A stretch of 64,000 bases of DNA from ZC4RG17 sp036380875. GTDB lineage: Bacteria > Actinomycetota > Acidimicrobiia > Spongiisociales > ZC4RG35. Of this stretch, positions 23,032 to 31,298 are shown piece by piece. The translations under genes were made by a program, and so were the position numbers. The stretch's first letter is position 1. The number at the start of each line of letters is the position of its first letter. The notes under the pieces are model-generated. The model was not told the DNA's origin, searched no databases, and was given only the letters and a program-made list of their open reading frames with translations. Location: positions 9,192 through 73,191 of the forward strand of contig DASVDX010000091.1 of assembly GCA_036380875.1 (NCBI GenBank), written 5' to 3'.

Positions 23032-23077
23032 CGCGGCGATTGTAAGGACAAGACACGCCAACCCTCACCGGCGAGGG

Positions 23078-25015
23078 TCAGACGGGCACGATCGTGCAGC
23101 CGCAGTCCCGGTGCGCCGGCGGGATGGTTCCCCCTTCCTCGGCGGCCTGGCGACAGACGGGACACAGGCGGCCGGAGGGAAGCCATTGCCAGGCCCGGTC
23201 GTGTTGTTCCAGTGCCTGACGAAGAGCGTGATGGTACGAAGCCAGGGCGTAGGCGCGGATTCTCCGCTCGGCCTCGTCGGTGCGCCAGCCCCGGAACACC
23301 CGCGAAGCCGCCGCCTGCCGTTCACGGGATCCGCTGCCGGCGCTCTCCAACGCCGCCTGGAGGGCCGCGGCCAACTCGACTCCCACGTTTTCGGCTGGCG
23401 GGGGTGTCGGTTCCAGCCCGGTTACTCCTGCTATGCCCATCTCCACCGCCGCCTCGACCCCTGCCTGGCTGGCCTGGTCGCCGAGATTGTCGAACTCCTC
23501 GGCGAAAGCCGCTTCCATCGCCTCCGCGTCGGGAACCCACTGGCCTCCGGAGAGCCTGATCTGCTCCAACGCTTCGTTCTGGGTCTCCGTCAAGGCGCGT
23601 TTGACCGCCCTGAGGGCGGCGTTGGTGATGGGAAGAAGCAACCGCTCCCGGGTCTCGAACGGGTCCACGCCCTCGGGCCAGGTCGGCTCGGGCTCTTCAG
23701 GTTCCGGCTCCTCGGTGGCCGCAGCCGGCGCCTCGGTCGTTTCCTCTTCCTCGGCCGGCGGGGGTTGGCGGAGGCGCCGGAACAGGTCGAAGACGTCGTC
23801 GGCGCCGTTGGAGGCAGCCGGTTCGGGTTGGGGTTCCGCCGCCCGGGCATCCTCGGCCTCCTGGCTCTCCGCCAGCTCGGCCGACTCCTCCTCGGCCAAC
23901 CCGTCTTCCGCCAACTCGTCTACCAAATCCTCGTCGGCGCGCTCTTCCTCGGGCGGTTCTTCGTCCCGCCCCGGCTCTTCCTCGGGCGGCGCCTCTCCAA
24001 TCTCCGACTCGGCAGGCGTTGACGGGACCACGACGACTTCCGTCTCCTCCTCGGAGAGGATCGCCGGAGTCTCGGCCGATACGTCCCGCGAATGGATCTC
24101 GGGAGACTCTGGCTCCGGCTCGGGAGCCTCCGAGGGCTCCGGGGACTCCGGTTGTTCGTCCTCGTGACGGGTGGGACGAATGACGCGGACCGTCCCGCCC
24201 TCCTCCCAGCCCTCCATCTCCTCGCCCTCTTCGTCGAGGATCACCATCTTGCCGGGAAGCTCGGTGGGCTCGGACAGGCCGATCCCGTGGCGCTTCTCCT
24301 CCAGTTCCTCCTCCAGAGAGACGAGAGTCCCCCGAATCGCCTCGATCTCGTCCATCAATTCGGCGCGCCGCTCCTCCAGCGCCCGGGTCCGCTCCTGGGC
24401 GGCCTGAGCCTGGCGATGGGCAGAAGCGATGATCTCGTCGTGGTCGGCGCGCGCTTGGGCTACCAGCCGCTCGGCCTCCATCTTGGCGGCGCGCAGCACA
24501 TCGTCCGCTTCGCGACGGGCTGCCGCGGTGAGACGATGCGCCTCCCGCTCGGCTTCACCCATGACGGCGAGGGAGTTGCGCTCCAACTCCTCCCGCTGCC
24601 GTTGCACCTCCCGCTGCACTTGCTCGAGTAGTTGAGTTCCCGTCGTCCAGGCGTCGGTCCTCAACGCCTCGGCGTCCGCCCGTGCCTCCTTGAGCATGGC
24701 CTCCGCTTCGGCCATGGCCTCCGAACGCCAGCGGGCGGCATCGGCGGCGGCCCTCTCCCGCATCGCCTCGGCGGCCTCGCGAGCGGCTTCCAACACCGCC
24801 GACACTTCGCGGCCGACCGCCTCGAATTCGCTCTTCAGGTCACGATCGGCGAACTCACCCAGCCGGGAGGCGAGACGGTCACGTTCGGCCGTCAGCTCGT
24901 CGATGACGTTGGCGAGTTGCTCTAGCCGAGCCGACACCTCCGCCTGATCGAATCCCCGGAACACCACTCGAAAAGTGGCGCGGCGAATCTCGTCGGGTGT
25001 GGGGTGACTCGTCAT
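23078..25015 (-). CDS. DivIVA-like coiled-coil protein with a C-terminal cysteine cluster
   Basis: A 645-residue protein of unusual make-up. Residues about 6-55 resemble the DivIVA N-terminal domain (IRRATFRVVFRGFDQAEV, then a helix). A long Ala/Glu/Arg coiled coil follows (to about 240). Next comes a very acidic Pro/Glu-rich disordered segment (about 250-430), then a helical domain (about 440-610). It ends in C618PVC621 ... AH635RDC638GC640, a zinc-ribbon-like pattern resembling the end of phage Mu F-type head-morphogenesis proteins. DivIVA proteins mark poles and septa. It lies between UPF0182 and the YlbL-type protease on the same strand, so all three may serve the cell envelope. No known protein with this exact architecture comes to mind. 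Confidence 0.7.
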   Translation of the reverse strand: MTSHPTPDEIRRATFRVVFRGFDQAEVSARLEQLANVIDELTAERDRLASRLGEFADRDLKSEFEAVGREVSAVLEAAREAAEAMRERAAADAARWRSEAMAEAEAMLKEARADAEALRTDAWTTGTQLLEQVQREVQRQREELERNSLAVMGEAEREAHRLTAAARREADDVLRAAKMEAERLVAQARADHDEIIASAHRQAQAAQERTRALEERRAELMDEIEAIRGTLVSLEEELEEKRHGIGLSEPTELPGKMVILDEEGEEMEGWEEGGTVRVIRPTRHEDEQPESPEPSEAPEPEPESPEIHSRDVSAETPAILSEEETEVVVVPSTPAESEIGEAPPEEEPGRDEEPPEEERADEDLVDELAEDGLAEEESAELAESQEAEDARAAEPQPEPAASNGADDVFDLFRRLRQPPPAEEEETTEAPAAATEEPEPEEPEPTWPEGVDPFETRERLLLPITNAALRAVKRALTETQNEALEQIRLSGGQWVPDAEAMEAAFAEEFDNLGDQASQAGVEAAVEMGIAGVTGLEPTPPPAENVGVELAAALQAALESAGSGSRERQAAASRVFRGWRTDEAERRIRAYALASYHHALRQALEQHDRAWQWLPSGRLCPVCRQAAEEGGTIPPAHRDCGCTIVPV

Positions 25016-25063
25016 CGGTCACTCCAAGATACCCGCCGACCCCCCGCAAGCCCGGCGTTTGGG

Positions 25064-26059
25064 TCAAGCGGTGGCCAACCCCCGGAGGAACTCCAACGCA
25101 TCGTCGATGGTTTCCACCGCCACCAACTCCATGTCGCCCCGAGGAGCGGTCTCGGCCGCGGCCAGGTTGTCCACCGGCACCAGCATGTACTCGGCGCCTG
25201 CTGCTTCCGCCGCCACGACCTTCTGGCGGACACCGCCTACCGGGCCGACCTTGCCGTCGATGTCGATGGTGCCGGTACCCGCGACCACGTGCCCGCCCGT
25301 CAAACTCCCCGGAGTGAGCACGTCGATGATCGCCAGCGTGTACATCATCCCCGCCGACGGTCCCCCGACGATCCCGGTGTCGATGTCTACCCAGAACGGC
25401 AGCTGCCGCACGTAGATGCCGATCATCGGGGTGTCCGGATCGTCTTCTCTCGGGACCAGCTCGACCTCGTACGACAGGACCTGTCCGTCCCGCTCGATCT
25501 CGAGCGGAACACGATCACCGGGAGCGCTGCCTTCCATGACGTCGGCGAGAGACTCGGCAGCTTCGATCCGCTGACCAGCCAGGGCCACGATCCGGTCCCC
25601 GATCTCGAGCACTTCTCCGGCGGGGGTGTCGGCGGCGTAGCCCGTCACGTACACCGCCCATTGGTCCTGAGGCAGCTCGATCCTGCTCAGCGCCACCGAG
25701 ATCGCCGTCTGCGCCGACTGGTCCATCAGCTCCAGGTTGCGGCGGCGGTACTCCTCATCGCTTTCGTCGGGGCGCCGCACAACCTGGCGGGCGAGGACGT
25801 CGACGGAGGGATCGACCGCGGCGACGAGAGCCTCGAAGGCGTTGATGTCCTGGCCGGCCACGGTCAACATGACCAACTCCCCATCTGTGTCGTAGGTCTG
25901 GGCGCCCTCCACGGTCACCGAGTCGGTGGCGTCCGTGACGGGCCCGGGTGAGTAGGCGACGAGCGGCAGCGGCACGTTCCAGGCGAGAACGATCACGCCG
26001 ACCAGGAAGATCAGTCCCATGGCGGCGGTGAGAGCCCGGGTGCGCGAGCGTTCGGTCAC
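25064..26059 (-). CDS. YlbL-type PDZ / Lon-like serine protease, membrane-anchored
   Basis: About 331 residues from a GTG start. One N-terminal membrane helix (about residues 10-32) is followed by an extracytoplasmic region, a PDZ domain (about 140-215) and a Lon-type S16 protease domain. The catalytic serine is in GIVGGPSAGMMYTLAI, and the lysine is in DGKVGPVGGVRQK about 40 residues later. In Bacillus, YlbL is a checkpoint protease for cell-division inhibitors. In mycobacteria the homologue sits beside UPF0182, as here. TACGAT seven bases before the GTG and the lack of a ribosome site suggest a leaderless message. A TTG 15 codons upstream is an alternative start. Confidence 0.85.
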   Translation of the reverse strand: MTERSRTRALTAAMGLIFLVGVIVLAWNVPLPLVAYSPGPVTDATDSVTVEGAQTYDTDGELVMLTVAGQDINAFEALVAAVDPSVDVLARQVVRRPDESDEEYRRRNLELMDQSAQTAISVALSRIELPQDQWAVYVTGYAADTPAGEVLEIGDRIVALAGQRIEAAESLADVMEGSAPGDRVPLEIERDGQVLSYEVELVPREDDPDTPMIGIYVRQLPFWVDIDTGIVGGPSAGMMYTLAIIDVLTPGSLTGGHVVAGTGTIDIDGKVGPVGGVRQKVVAAEAAGAEYMLVPVDNLAAAETAPRGDMELVAVETIDDALEFLRGLATA

Positions 26060-26066
26060 CTGGAGG

Positions 26067-26105
26067 ATCGTATCCCACGGTCCCGGCAACGGTTTCCCGT
26101 ACAAT
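26067..26105. promoter_or_regulatory. Divergent leaderless promoter region, ylbL-like gene / bioY
   Basis: The 53-base gap between the two start codons holds TACAAT (26100-26105) seven bases before the bioY ATG. On the other strand TACGAT (26072 to 26067) lies seven bases before the protease GTG. Neither gene has a Shine-Dalgarno sequence, and the symmetry suggests two leaderless promoters back to back. No clear -35 was seen. Confidence 0.45.
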
Positions 26106-26112
26106 CGCCCGC

Positions 26113-26685
26113 ATGTCGTACGCCCCCGTGATCACCGCTCGCGCCGCTGCCCGTTCCCGTCTGGCGACCGCCGCCCTCGTGGTCGGTGTCGCCGCGCTGA
26201 CGGCTCTCGCCGCCCAGTGGTACATCCCGATGTGGCCAGTTCCCGTCACAGGCCAGACCCTCGTGGTGTTGCTCGGAGGGGCGGCGCTGGGGTGGAAGGC
26301 GGGCGCGGCCGCTCAGGTGCTGTACTTGCTCGTCGGGTCGGTCGGCTTCCCGGTCTTCTCGGAGGCATCGGGAGGAATCGACATCCTCTTCGGGCCCACC
26401 GCCACGACCGCCGGTTACCTGCTGGCGTTCCCGGTGGCTGCCGGTCTCGTGGGTCGTGCCGCTCAGGCACGCCACGACCGCCGGTTCTGGTCCATGGTCC
26501 GCGCTTTCCTCGCCGGCAGCGCCGTGATCTACGCCGGTGGTGTGATCGGCCTCCAGTTGGTGCTCGGGATCGACACCCTCGAGGCGTTGCGGGTCGGCGT
26601 CGTGCCGTTCCTCGTCGGAGACGCCATCAAAGCAGCCATCGCCGGTGTGCTGCTCCCGGGAGCCTGGCGGCTCGTCGGCGAGTGA
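26113..26685 (+). CDS. bioY: BioY family biotin transporter (ECF S component)
   Basis: A 190-residue integral membrane protein with about six helices. WPVPVTGQTLVVLLGGAALG (about residues 41-60) is the BioY signature, and GPTATTAGYLLAFPVAA (about 95-111) is the second conserved block. It captures biotin, alone or with an energy-coupling ATPase and transmembrane subunit. No such partners (BioM, BioN) are adjacent, so it may share an ECF module encoded elsewhere or work alone. Probably leaderless. Confidence 0.88.
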   Translation: MSYAPVITARAAARSRLATAALVVGVAALTALAAQWYIPMWPVPVTGQTLVVLLGGAALGWKAGAAAQVLYLLVGSVGFPVFSEASGGIDILFGPTATTAGYLLAFPVAAGLVGRAAQARHDRRFWSMVRAFLAGSAVIYAGGVIGLQLVLGIDTLEALRVGVVPFLVGDAIKAAIAGVLLPGAWRLVGE

Positions 26686-26691
26686 GCCCGG

Positions 26692-27555
26692 TCAGCTGAC
26701 GGGCTGGACTCCCTCCCGGGTCGCGGTCCGCCTCGACTCCTCACCGAGGTAGGCCTTGATCACGTCCGGATTGCGCTGCACCTCGGCCGGAAGGCCGATG
26801 GCGATCTGGCGCCCGAAGTCCACCACCATGACCCGGTCGGCGATGTCCATGACCAGGCCCATGTCGTGCTCGACGAGGATCATGGCGATGCCCAGCTCGT
26901 CCTGGATGTCGAGGATGAAACGGGCCATGTCCTCGGTCTCCTCGAGGTTCATGCCCGCCACGGGCTCGTCGAGCAACAGCAGTTCCGGGTCCATCGCCAG
27001 TGCCCGCCCCAACTCGACTCGCTTCTGGACACCGTAAGGCAAGAGCCCGACGGGGTACTTGCGCCACTGCTCGATCTCGAGGAAGTCGATGATGTCTTCG
27101 ACCCGTTGGCGGTGCTCGACCTCCGCCCGCTTGGCTCGTCCGATCCACAAGGCGTTCGACAGCCACCCGGTGTTCATGCGGATGTGACGCCCCGTCAGGA
27201 TGTTCTCGACCACCGTCATGTGCGGATACAGGGCGATGTTCTGGAACGTGCGGGCGATGCCCAGTTCGGCGGTTCGATTGGGCTTGAGCCCCATCAGCGA
27301 CTGGCCTTTCCACAGGATGTCGCCTTCCTGCGGCCGATAGACCTGGTTGAGGGAGTTGAAGATCGACGTCTTGCCGGCCCCATTCGGGCCGATGATGGCG
27401 AACAACTCGCCCGGGTAGACCTCGAACGAGACCCCGTCGATGGCCTTGACGCCCTTGAACGAAAGCCGGATGTCCTCGACTTCGAGCAGTGGGGTCCGAC
27501 CCGCGTCGGCGACCACTTCCGGCTCCCGGCTCTCGACTTCCGACTGTGAGGTCAT
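26692..27555 (-). CDS. livG: Liv-type ABC transporter ATP-binding protein (LivG)
   Basis: About 287 residues: Walker A GPNGAGKTS (about residue 52), Q-loop FQNIALYPHMT, Walker B LLLLDEPVAGMN, H-loop VEHDMGLVMDIADRV. The signature region reads LLPYGVQKRVELGRAL, with PYGVQKR replacing LSGGQQR, as is common in LivG proteins. The ATG at 27555 overlaps the livF stop (ATGA). It is the last gene of the six-gene operon beginning at 34140 and forms the ATPase heterodimer with LivF. Confidence 0.9.
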   Translation of the reverse strand: MTSQSEVESREPEVVADAGRTPLLEVEDIRLSFKGVKAIDGVSFEVYPGELFAIIGPNGAGKTSIFNSLNQVYRPQEGDILWKGQSLMGLKPNRTAELGIARTFQNIALYPHMTVVENILTGRHIRMNTGWLSNALWIGRAKRAEVEHRQRVEDIIDFLEIEQWRKYPVGLLPYGVQKRVELGRALAMDPELLLLDEPVAGMNLEETEDMARFILDIQDELGIAMILVEHDMGLVMDIADRVMVVDFGRQIAIGLPAEVQRNPDVIKAYLGEESRRTATREGVQPVS

Positions 27556-28343
27556 GACAGCCACCGCTTGCGCCGCTTGTAGTGCTTCACGTCCCGGAAC
27601 GACTTCCGCTCACCCTCGCCGTGCAACCCGAGGTAGAACTCCTGGACGTCCTCGTCGCGGAGCAACTTCTCCGCCGACCCGTCCATCACCATCTTGCCCG
27701 TTTCCATGATGTAGCCGTGATGGGCGATCGAGAGGGCCATGTTGGCGTTCTGCTCGATCAGGAGCACCGACGTCCCCTGCTCGTTGATCTCGGCGATGAC
27801 GTCTCTCACCTGCTGGACGAGCAGCGGCGCCAACCCCAGCGACGGCTCGTCCAGGATGAGGAGCTTCGGCTGTTGCATCAGCGCCCGGCCGATGGCGAGC
27901 ATCTGCTGCTCACCGCCCGACAGGTAACCCGCCACCGCCCTGCGCCGCTCCCGCAGCTTGGGGAACAGGTTCATGACCCGCTCGTAGGCTTCTTCCACGC
28001 TCGTCGAGTCGGAGTTGATGTAGGCGCCTGCCTTCAGGTTCTCGTCGACGGTCATCTCGGCGAAGACCCGTCGCCCCTCCATCACCTGGCTGATGCCCTT
28101 CTTCACCCGGACGGCGGGATCGAGATGGGTGATGTCGTCGCCGTCGAAATAGATCGATCCTTTGGTGATCTCGCCTTCGTGGATGTCGAGCAGACCGGTG
28201 ATGGCCCGCAGAGTGGTCGTCTTGCCGGCGCCATTGGCCCCGAGCAGCGCCACGATCTTGCCGTCGGGCACCTCGAGTGAGATGCCTCGCAGCACCAGCA
28301 CCACGTCGTTGTAGACGACTTCCAGGTTCTCGACACTCAGCAT
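27552..28343 (-). CDS. livF: Liv-type ABC transporter ATP-binding protein (LivF)
   Basis: About 263 residues: Walker A GANGAGKTT, Q-loop QVMEGRRVF (typical LivF), signature LSGGEQQMLAIGRAL, Walker B LLILDEPSLGLAP, H-loop IEQNANMAL. The C-terminus is unusually basic (KHYKRRKRW). The ATG at 28343 was chosen because the family begins right here; an in-frame GTG at 28403 is the alternative. It follows the binding-protein gene after a strong hairpin (28408-28442). Confidence 0.88.
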   Translation of the reverse strand: MLSVENLEVVYNDVVLVLRGISLEVPDGKIVALLGANGAGKTTTLRAITGLLDIHEGEITKGSIYFDGDDITHLDPAVRVKKGISQVMEGRRVFAEMTVDENLKAGAYINSDSTSVEEAYERVMNLFPKLRERRRAVAGYLSGGEQQMLAIGRALMQQPKLLILDEPSLGLAPLLVQQVRDVIAEINEQGTSVLLIEQNANMALSIAHHGYIMETGKMVMDGSAEKLLRDEDVQEFYLGLHGEGERKSFRDVKHYKRRKRWLS

Positions 28344-28407
28344 CGTTCCGTTCCCGTGACTCGGGTCCTGGCCTCCCTCCCGGGAGGACACGACCAGAGC
28401 CACCGGT

Positions 28408-28442
28408 GGGTGTGGTGGGCGGACGAGCCGCCCACCACACCC
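28408..28442 (-). terminator. Perfect 15-bp hairpin between the binding-protein gene and livF
   Basis: GGGTGTGGTGGGCGG and CCGCCCACCACACCC pair perfectly around a five-base loop. It begins nine bases after the binding-protein stop. No T-run follows. In Liv and other importer operons such stems stabilise the abundant binding-protein message and let only part of transcription continue to the ATPases. That role is inferred here. Confidence 0.65.
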
Positions 28443-28450
28443 GTGCCGGA

Positions 28451-29857
28451 TCAGCCTTCCAACTGGTAGCAGGCTCCCTCGAACACGAAGTCCTCGACGA
28501 TGGGCGCCACGTAGTCACGCTCCACCACGACCGCGCCCGTCGGCGACTCGAGGTCGGGTCGATAGATGAAGCTGTGACGCTGCACCATCTCGTCGGGCGT
28601 GCCCGTGTACCGCTCGGGGAACGCCAGCCCGTCGAATTCGACGTTCTCGAGCGACTTGGCGGCGGCGAGGATCCCGGCCCGGGTCATGTCACCGTTCTCA
28701 TAGGCCGTGAGCAGCGCTTCGTGGACGATCCGCGCCTCCACGAAGCCCTCGTTGACGGCATCGAACGGCGGATTGTCCGGGCGCAGTTCCTGCATCAGGG
28801 CGGTGAACCGCTGGGCACCTTCCGACTCGCCGTTCCAGGAATCGAATGGCACGGTGATGTACACGTCGCGGGCGATGCCCTCCCGGATCTGGGAGTCCGG
28901 CGCCACGAACGCCGGCGACCACGACGGCGAGGTGCCCGTCCACTTGGCCTCGAAGCCCTGGGCGGCGGCCTGGCCGTAGATCGAGGCGAATGCACCCGGC
29001 GTCACCACCGCCACCACGATGTCGGCCCCGGAAGCGGCGATGGCGTTGGCCACTTCGGTCAGGCTGGCTTCGTCGGCCGGGTTGACGACGCCGGCCCCGT
29101 CGTAGACGACTTCGAGTCCCAGCGCCTCGGCCGCCAGCTTGGCCCCGGCCGCCCCGTCGAGACCGTAGTCCCCAGGGACGGAGGCGATGGCGATCGTGCT
29201 CGCCCCGCCGATGTCATCGGAGATGAAGTTGATGGCGTTCTGGATCTCGATGCAGTAGGGGGCGCCGTGGTGCATCAGGTTGGAGTTGAACTGGGGATCC
29301 ACCCAACCCGAGTACCACGTGAGCGGCACCGCCAGGATGTTGTCCTCCTGATAGGCGGGCAGAGCCGCCACCGTGTGCGGTGAACCGGTCGAGTGACCGA
29401 TCACCGCCACGTCGTCGCGGATCTCCTCGTATTTCTGGAGGTGGGTCGGCACGTCGTAGCCCGTGTCCTCGATGATCAAATCCACCTGGAGGCCGTTGAT
29501 GCCGCCGTTGCGGTTGACGTCTTCCCAGTACACCTCGTGGGCGGTGACGATCTGCTGCACGAGCGGCGAGAACGGGCCGGACAGGTCCGAGAGCAAGCCG
29601 ATCCTGATGACCCCGGCCTCCAGATCGACGCCGACGTCAGTGGCGATGTCATCAGCGGGGGCGCCGTCGTCGCCTCCAGTGGTATCCGGAGTCGTCTCGG
29701 CCGTCGTGTCGCCGGTGGTGTCGGGAGTCGTCTCCTCTGCGGCCGGTTCGGTGTCAGCCGTCGTTTCCTCGGCGCCATCGCCGCCACCGCCGCCGCAGGC
29801 CGCAGCCAGCAAGGCGAGGACGACGAACAGCACCCAGAGTTTGCTTCGCCCTCTCAT
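28451..29857 (-). CDS. Liv-type periplasmic-binding lipoprotein
   Basis: About 468 residues. Signal peptide with lipobox LAAAC near residue 21, then a long Gly/Thr/Glu/Asp-rich linker (about residues 22-75). A type I periplasmic-binding fold follows (IRIGLLSDLSGPFSPL, later GHSTGSPHTVAALP), the Peripla_BP_6 family. It captures branched-chain amino acids, amides or other small carboxylates for the permeases encoded upstream. GGAAACGGAAG-like purine-rich sequence precedes the ATG. It is preceded by a 106-base gap containing palindromes (29933-29946). Confidence 0.88.
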   Translation of the reverse strand: MRGRSKLWVLFVVLALLAAACGGGGGDGAEETTADTEPAAEETTPDTTGDTTAETTPDTTGGDDGAPADDIATDVGVDLEAGVIRIGLLSDLSGPFSPLVQQIVTAHEVYWEDVNRNGGINGLQVDLIIEDTGYDVPTHLQKYEEIRDDVAVIGHSTGSPHTVAALPAYQEDNILAVPLTWYSGWVDPQFNSNLMHHGAPYCIEIQNAINFISDDIGGASTIAIASVPGDYGLDGAAGAKLAAEALGLEVVYDGAGVVNPADEASLTEVANAIAASGADIVVAVVTPGAFASIYGQAAAQGFEAKWTGTSPSWSPAFVAPDSQIREGIARDVYITVPFDSWNGESEGAQRFTALMQELRPDNPPFDAVNEGFVEARIVHEALLTAYENGDMTRAGILAAAKSLENVEFDGLAFPERYTGTPDEMVQRHSFIYRPDLESPTGAVVVERDYVAPIVEDFVFEGACYQLEG

Positions 29858-29932
29858 CTTCCGTTTCCTCCTCTCGGTTCGTTCAGACCCCGCAGGAGCG
29901 GGGCCCGCCGGGCCATGCGGCCCAACGACTCG

Positions 29933-29946
29933 GGCGCCATGGCGCC
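29933..29946. repeat. 14-bp palindrome in the gap before the binding-protein gene
   Basis: GGCGCCATGGCGCC is self-complementary. A second 8-base inverted repeat (CGCCATGG/CCATGGCG) overlaps it, and CCCCGC-AGGA-GCGGGG forms another small stem at about 29889-29904. They could form RNA stems between livM and the binding-protein gene, or an operator. No regulator is encoded nearby. Confidence 0.45.
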
Positions 29947-29963
29947 TCCATGGCGATACGTGG

Positions 29964-31298
29964 CTAGTAGGTGAATGGCCAGCCCTTCCAGTAGTTGCGG
30001 ATGCGCAGCCAGATGCCGTACAGGCCCAAAGGCTCGAAGATCAGAAAAGCGATGATCAGCGCGCCGTAGATCACCAGGTTCAGCTGGTCGACGGACAGCC
30101 CGGGGGCGACGCCGGCCGAGGTGTTGACCAGGCCCCAATCACCCGTTCCGGTGGAGACCAGCGGATCCAGGATCGTCGCCCACACTCCGCCTTCTCGGAC
30201 CAGGCTCTCCCCGAGCCGGGTCAGGTCCTCGACGAGGCGAGGGAGGATGATCACGAACGCCGATCCCAGGAGTGTTCCCGTCACGGTGCCGATGCCGCCG
30301 ATGAGGATGATGGCGATGAACTCCACGGAGAGGAGGAGATTCCACTGCTCGGGGATGGTGCGCCCGATGAAAGTGGCGAGCAGGGCGCCGGCAATGCCGG
30401 CGTAGAACGACGAAATGGCGAAGGCGACGGTCTTCGTCCTGAACTCGTCGACACCCATCACCTCGGCGGCGACGTCCCGGTCGCGGATCGACATGAACGC
30501 CCGCCCGGTCCGGGTCCGCTGCAGGTTCTTGGCGAGGAGCGTCAGGAGCACGGCCAGGACGAGCACGAACAGGTAGGTCTTGGCCGTCGGGGACATGTTC
30601 AGCACCCCGAACCACGTGGACGACTCCGTCATCGTCAGGAGCGGCTCCTCTTCCTGCCAGAAGCGGAACTCGAGAGCGGGGAAGCTGCGTCCCGACTGTG
30701 AGCCGCCGGTGATGAAGTCGAGGTTGCGCCACAGGTACTCACCGATGAAGACGAGGCCGAGGGTCACAATCGCCAGATACAGGCCGCGGACTCGCACTGC
30801 AGTGGGGGCGATGAGTACGCCGAGGATCGCGGGGATGATCCCCGCCAATGGCAGCCATACCCAGATGGGAAGCCCGAGGCCCCACAGCGGACCCGGCGGC
30901 GAGCCGAACACTGCCGCGGTGTAGGCGCCGACGGCCATGAAGAAGGCATGGCCCAAGGAGACCTGGCCTGCCAGGCCGGTGAGGATGTTGAGGCCGAGAG
31001 CGCCGATGGCGTAGATCCCGAGCGTCACCAGCAGTCGCAGCCAGTCACTCGAAGCCAGGAAGTTGGGCCCGGGGAGGGACCCCGACTCGCCGATGGTCCC
31101 CGGAGCGAAGAACGGGATGGCGACGAGGAAGAGCAGGAACAGCGTGATGACGACCCGCTGGGTGACCGACGGGAAAAGAGCCATGTCCGCTTCGTAGGAG
31201 GTGCGCAGGAGCGGCCGGCCCAGCATCGGGCCCTTGCGTCGCCGCGCTGGCTTCGACTCTGGGAGCTCCGTCCGCGGGGGCTTGTCCACGGTCGTCAT
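29964..31298 (-). CDS. livM: Liv-type ABC transporter permease (LivM)
   Basis: A 444-residue permease with about nine to ten helices. It has a longer than usual charged N-terminal cytoplasmic extension (about 45 residues, KPARRRKGP). Family landmarks are GLAGQVSLGHAFFMAVGAYTAA (about residues 108-129) and GGIGTVTGTLLGSAFVIILPR near the end. It overlaps livH by four bases (ATGA). A large non-helical insert (about residues 200-240) lies between helices. Confidence 0.9.
   Translation of the reverse strand: MTTVDKPPRTELPESKPARRRKGPMLGRPLLRTSYEADMALFPSVTQRVVITLFLLFLVAIPFFAPGTIGESGSLPGPNFLASSDWLRLLVTLGIYAIGALGLNILTGLAGQVSLGHAFFMAVGAYTAAVFGSPPGPLWGLGLPIWVWLPLAGIIPAILGVLIAPTAVRVRGLYLAIVTLGLVFIGEYLWRNLDFITGGSQSGRSFPALEFRFWQEEEPLLTMTESSTWFGVLNMSPTAKTYLFVLVLAVLLTLLAKNLQRTRTGRAFMSIRDRDVAAEVMGVDEFRTKTVAFAISSFYAGIAGALLATFIGRTIPEQWNLLLSVEFIAIILIGGIGTVTGTLLGSAFVIILPRLVEDLTRLGESLVREGGVWATILDPLVSTGTGDWGLVNTSAGVAPGLSVDQLNLVIYGALIIAFLIFEPLGLYGIWLRIRNYWKGWPFTY

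Noticed and set aside
23078..23200. Phage-head-like cysteine motif as a sign of a prophage
   Set aside because: The neighbouring genes are conserved chromosomal envelope genes, and no other phage gene, integrase or attachment repeat is present.
20455..23559. Very long open frame on the plus strand opposite the UPF0182 gene
   Set aside because: It is antisense to a clear UPF0182 coding region, its product is Arg/Asp/Gly-rich without any domain, and it arises from high-GC codon bias.
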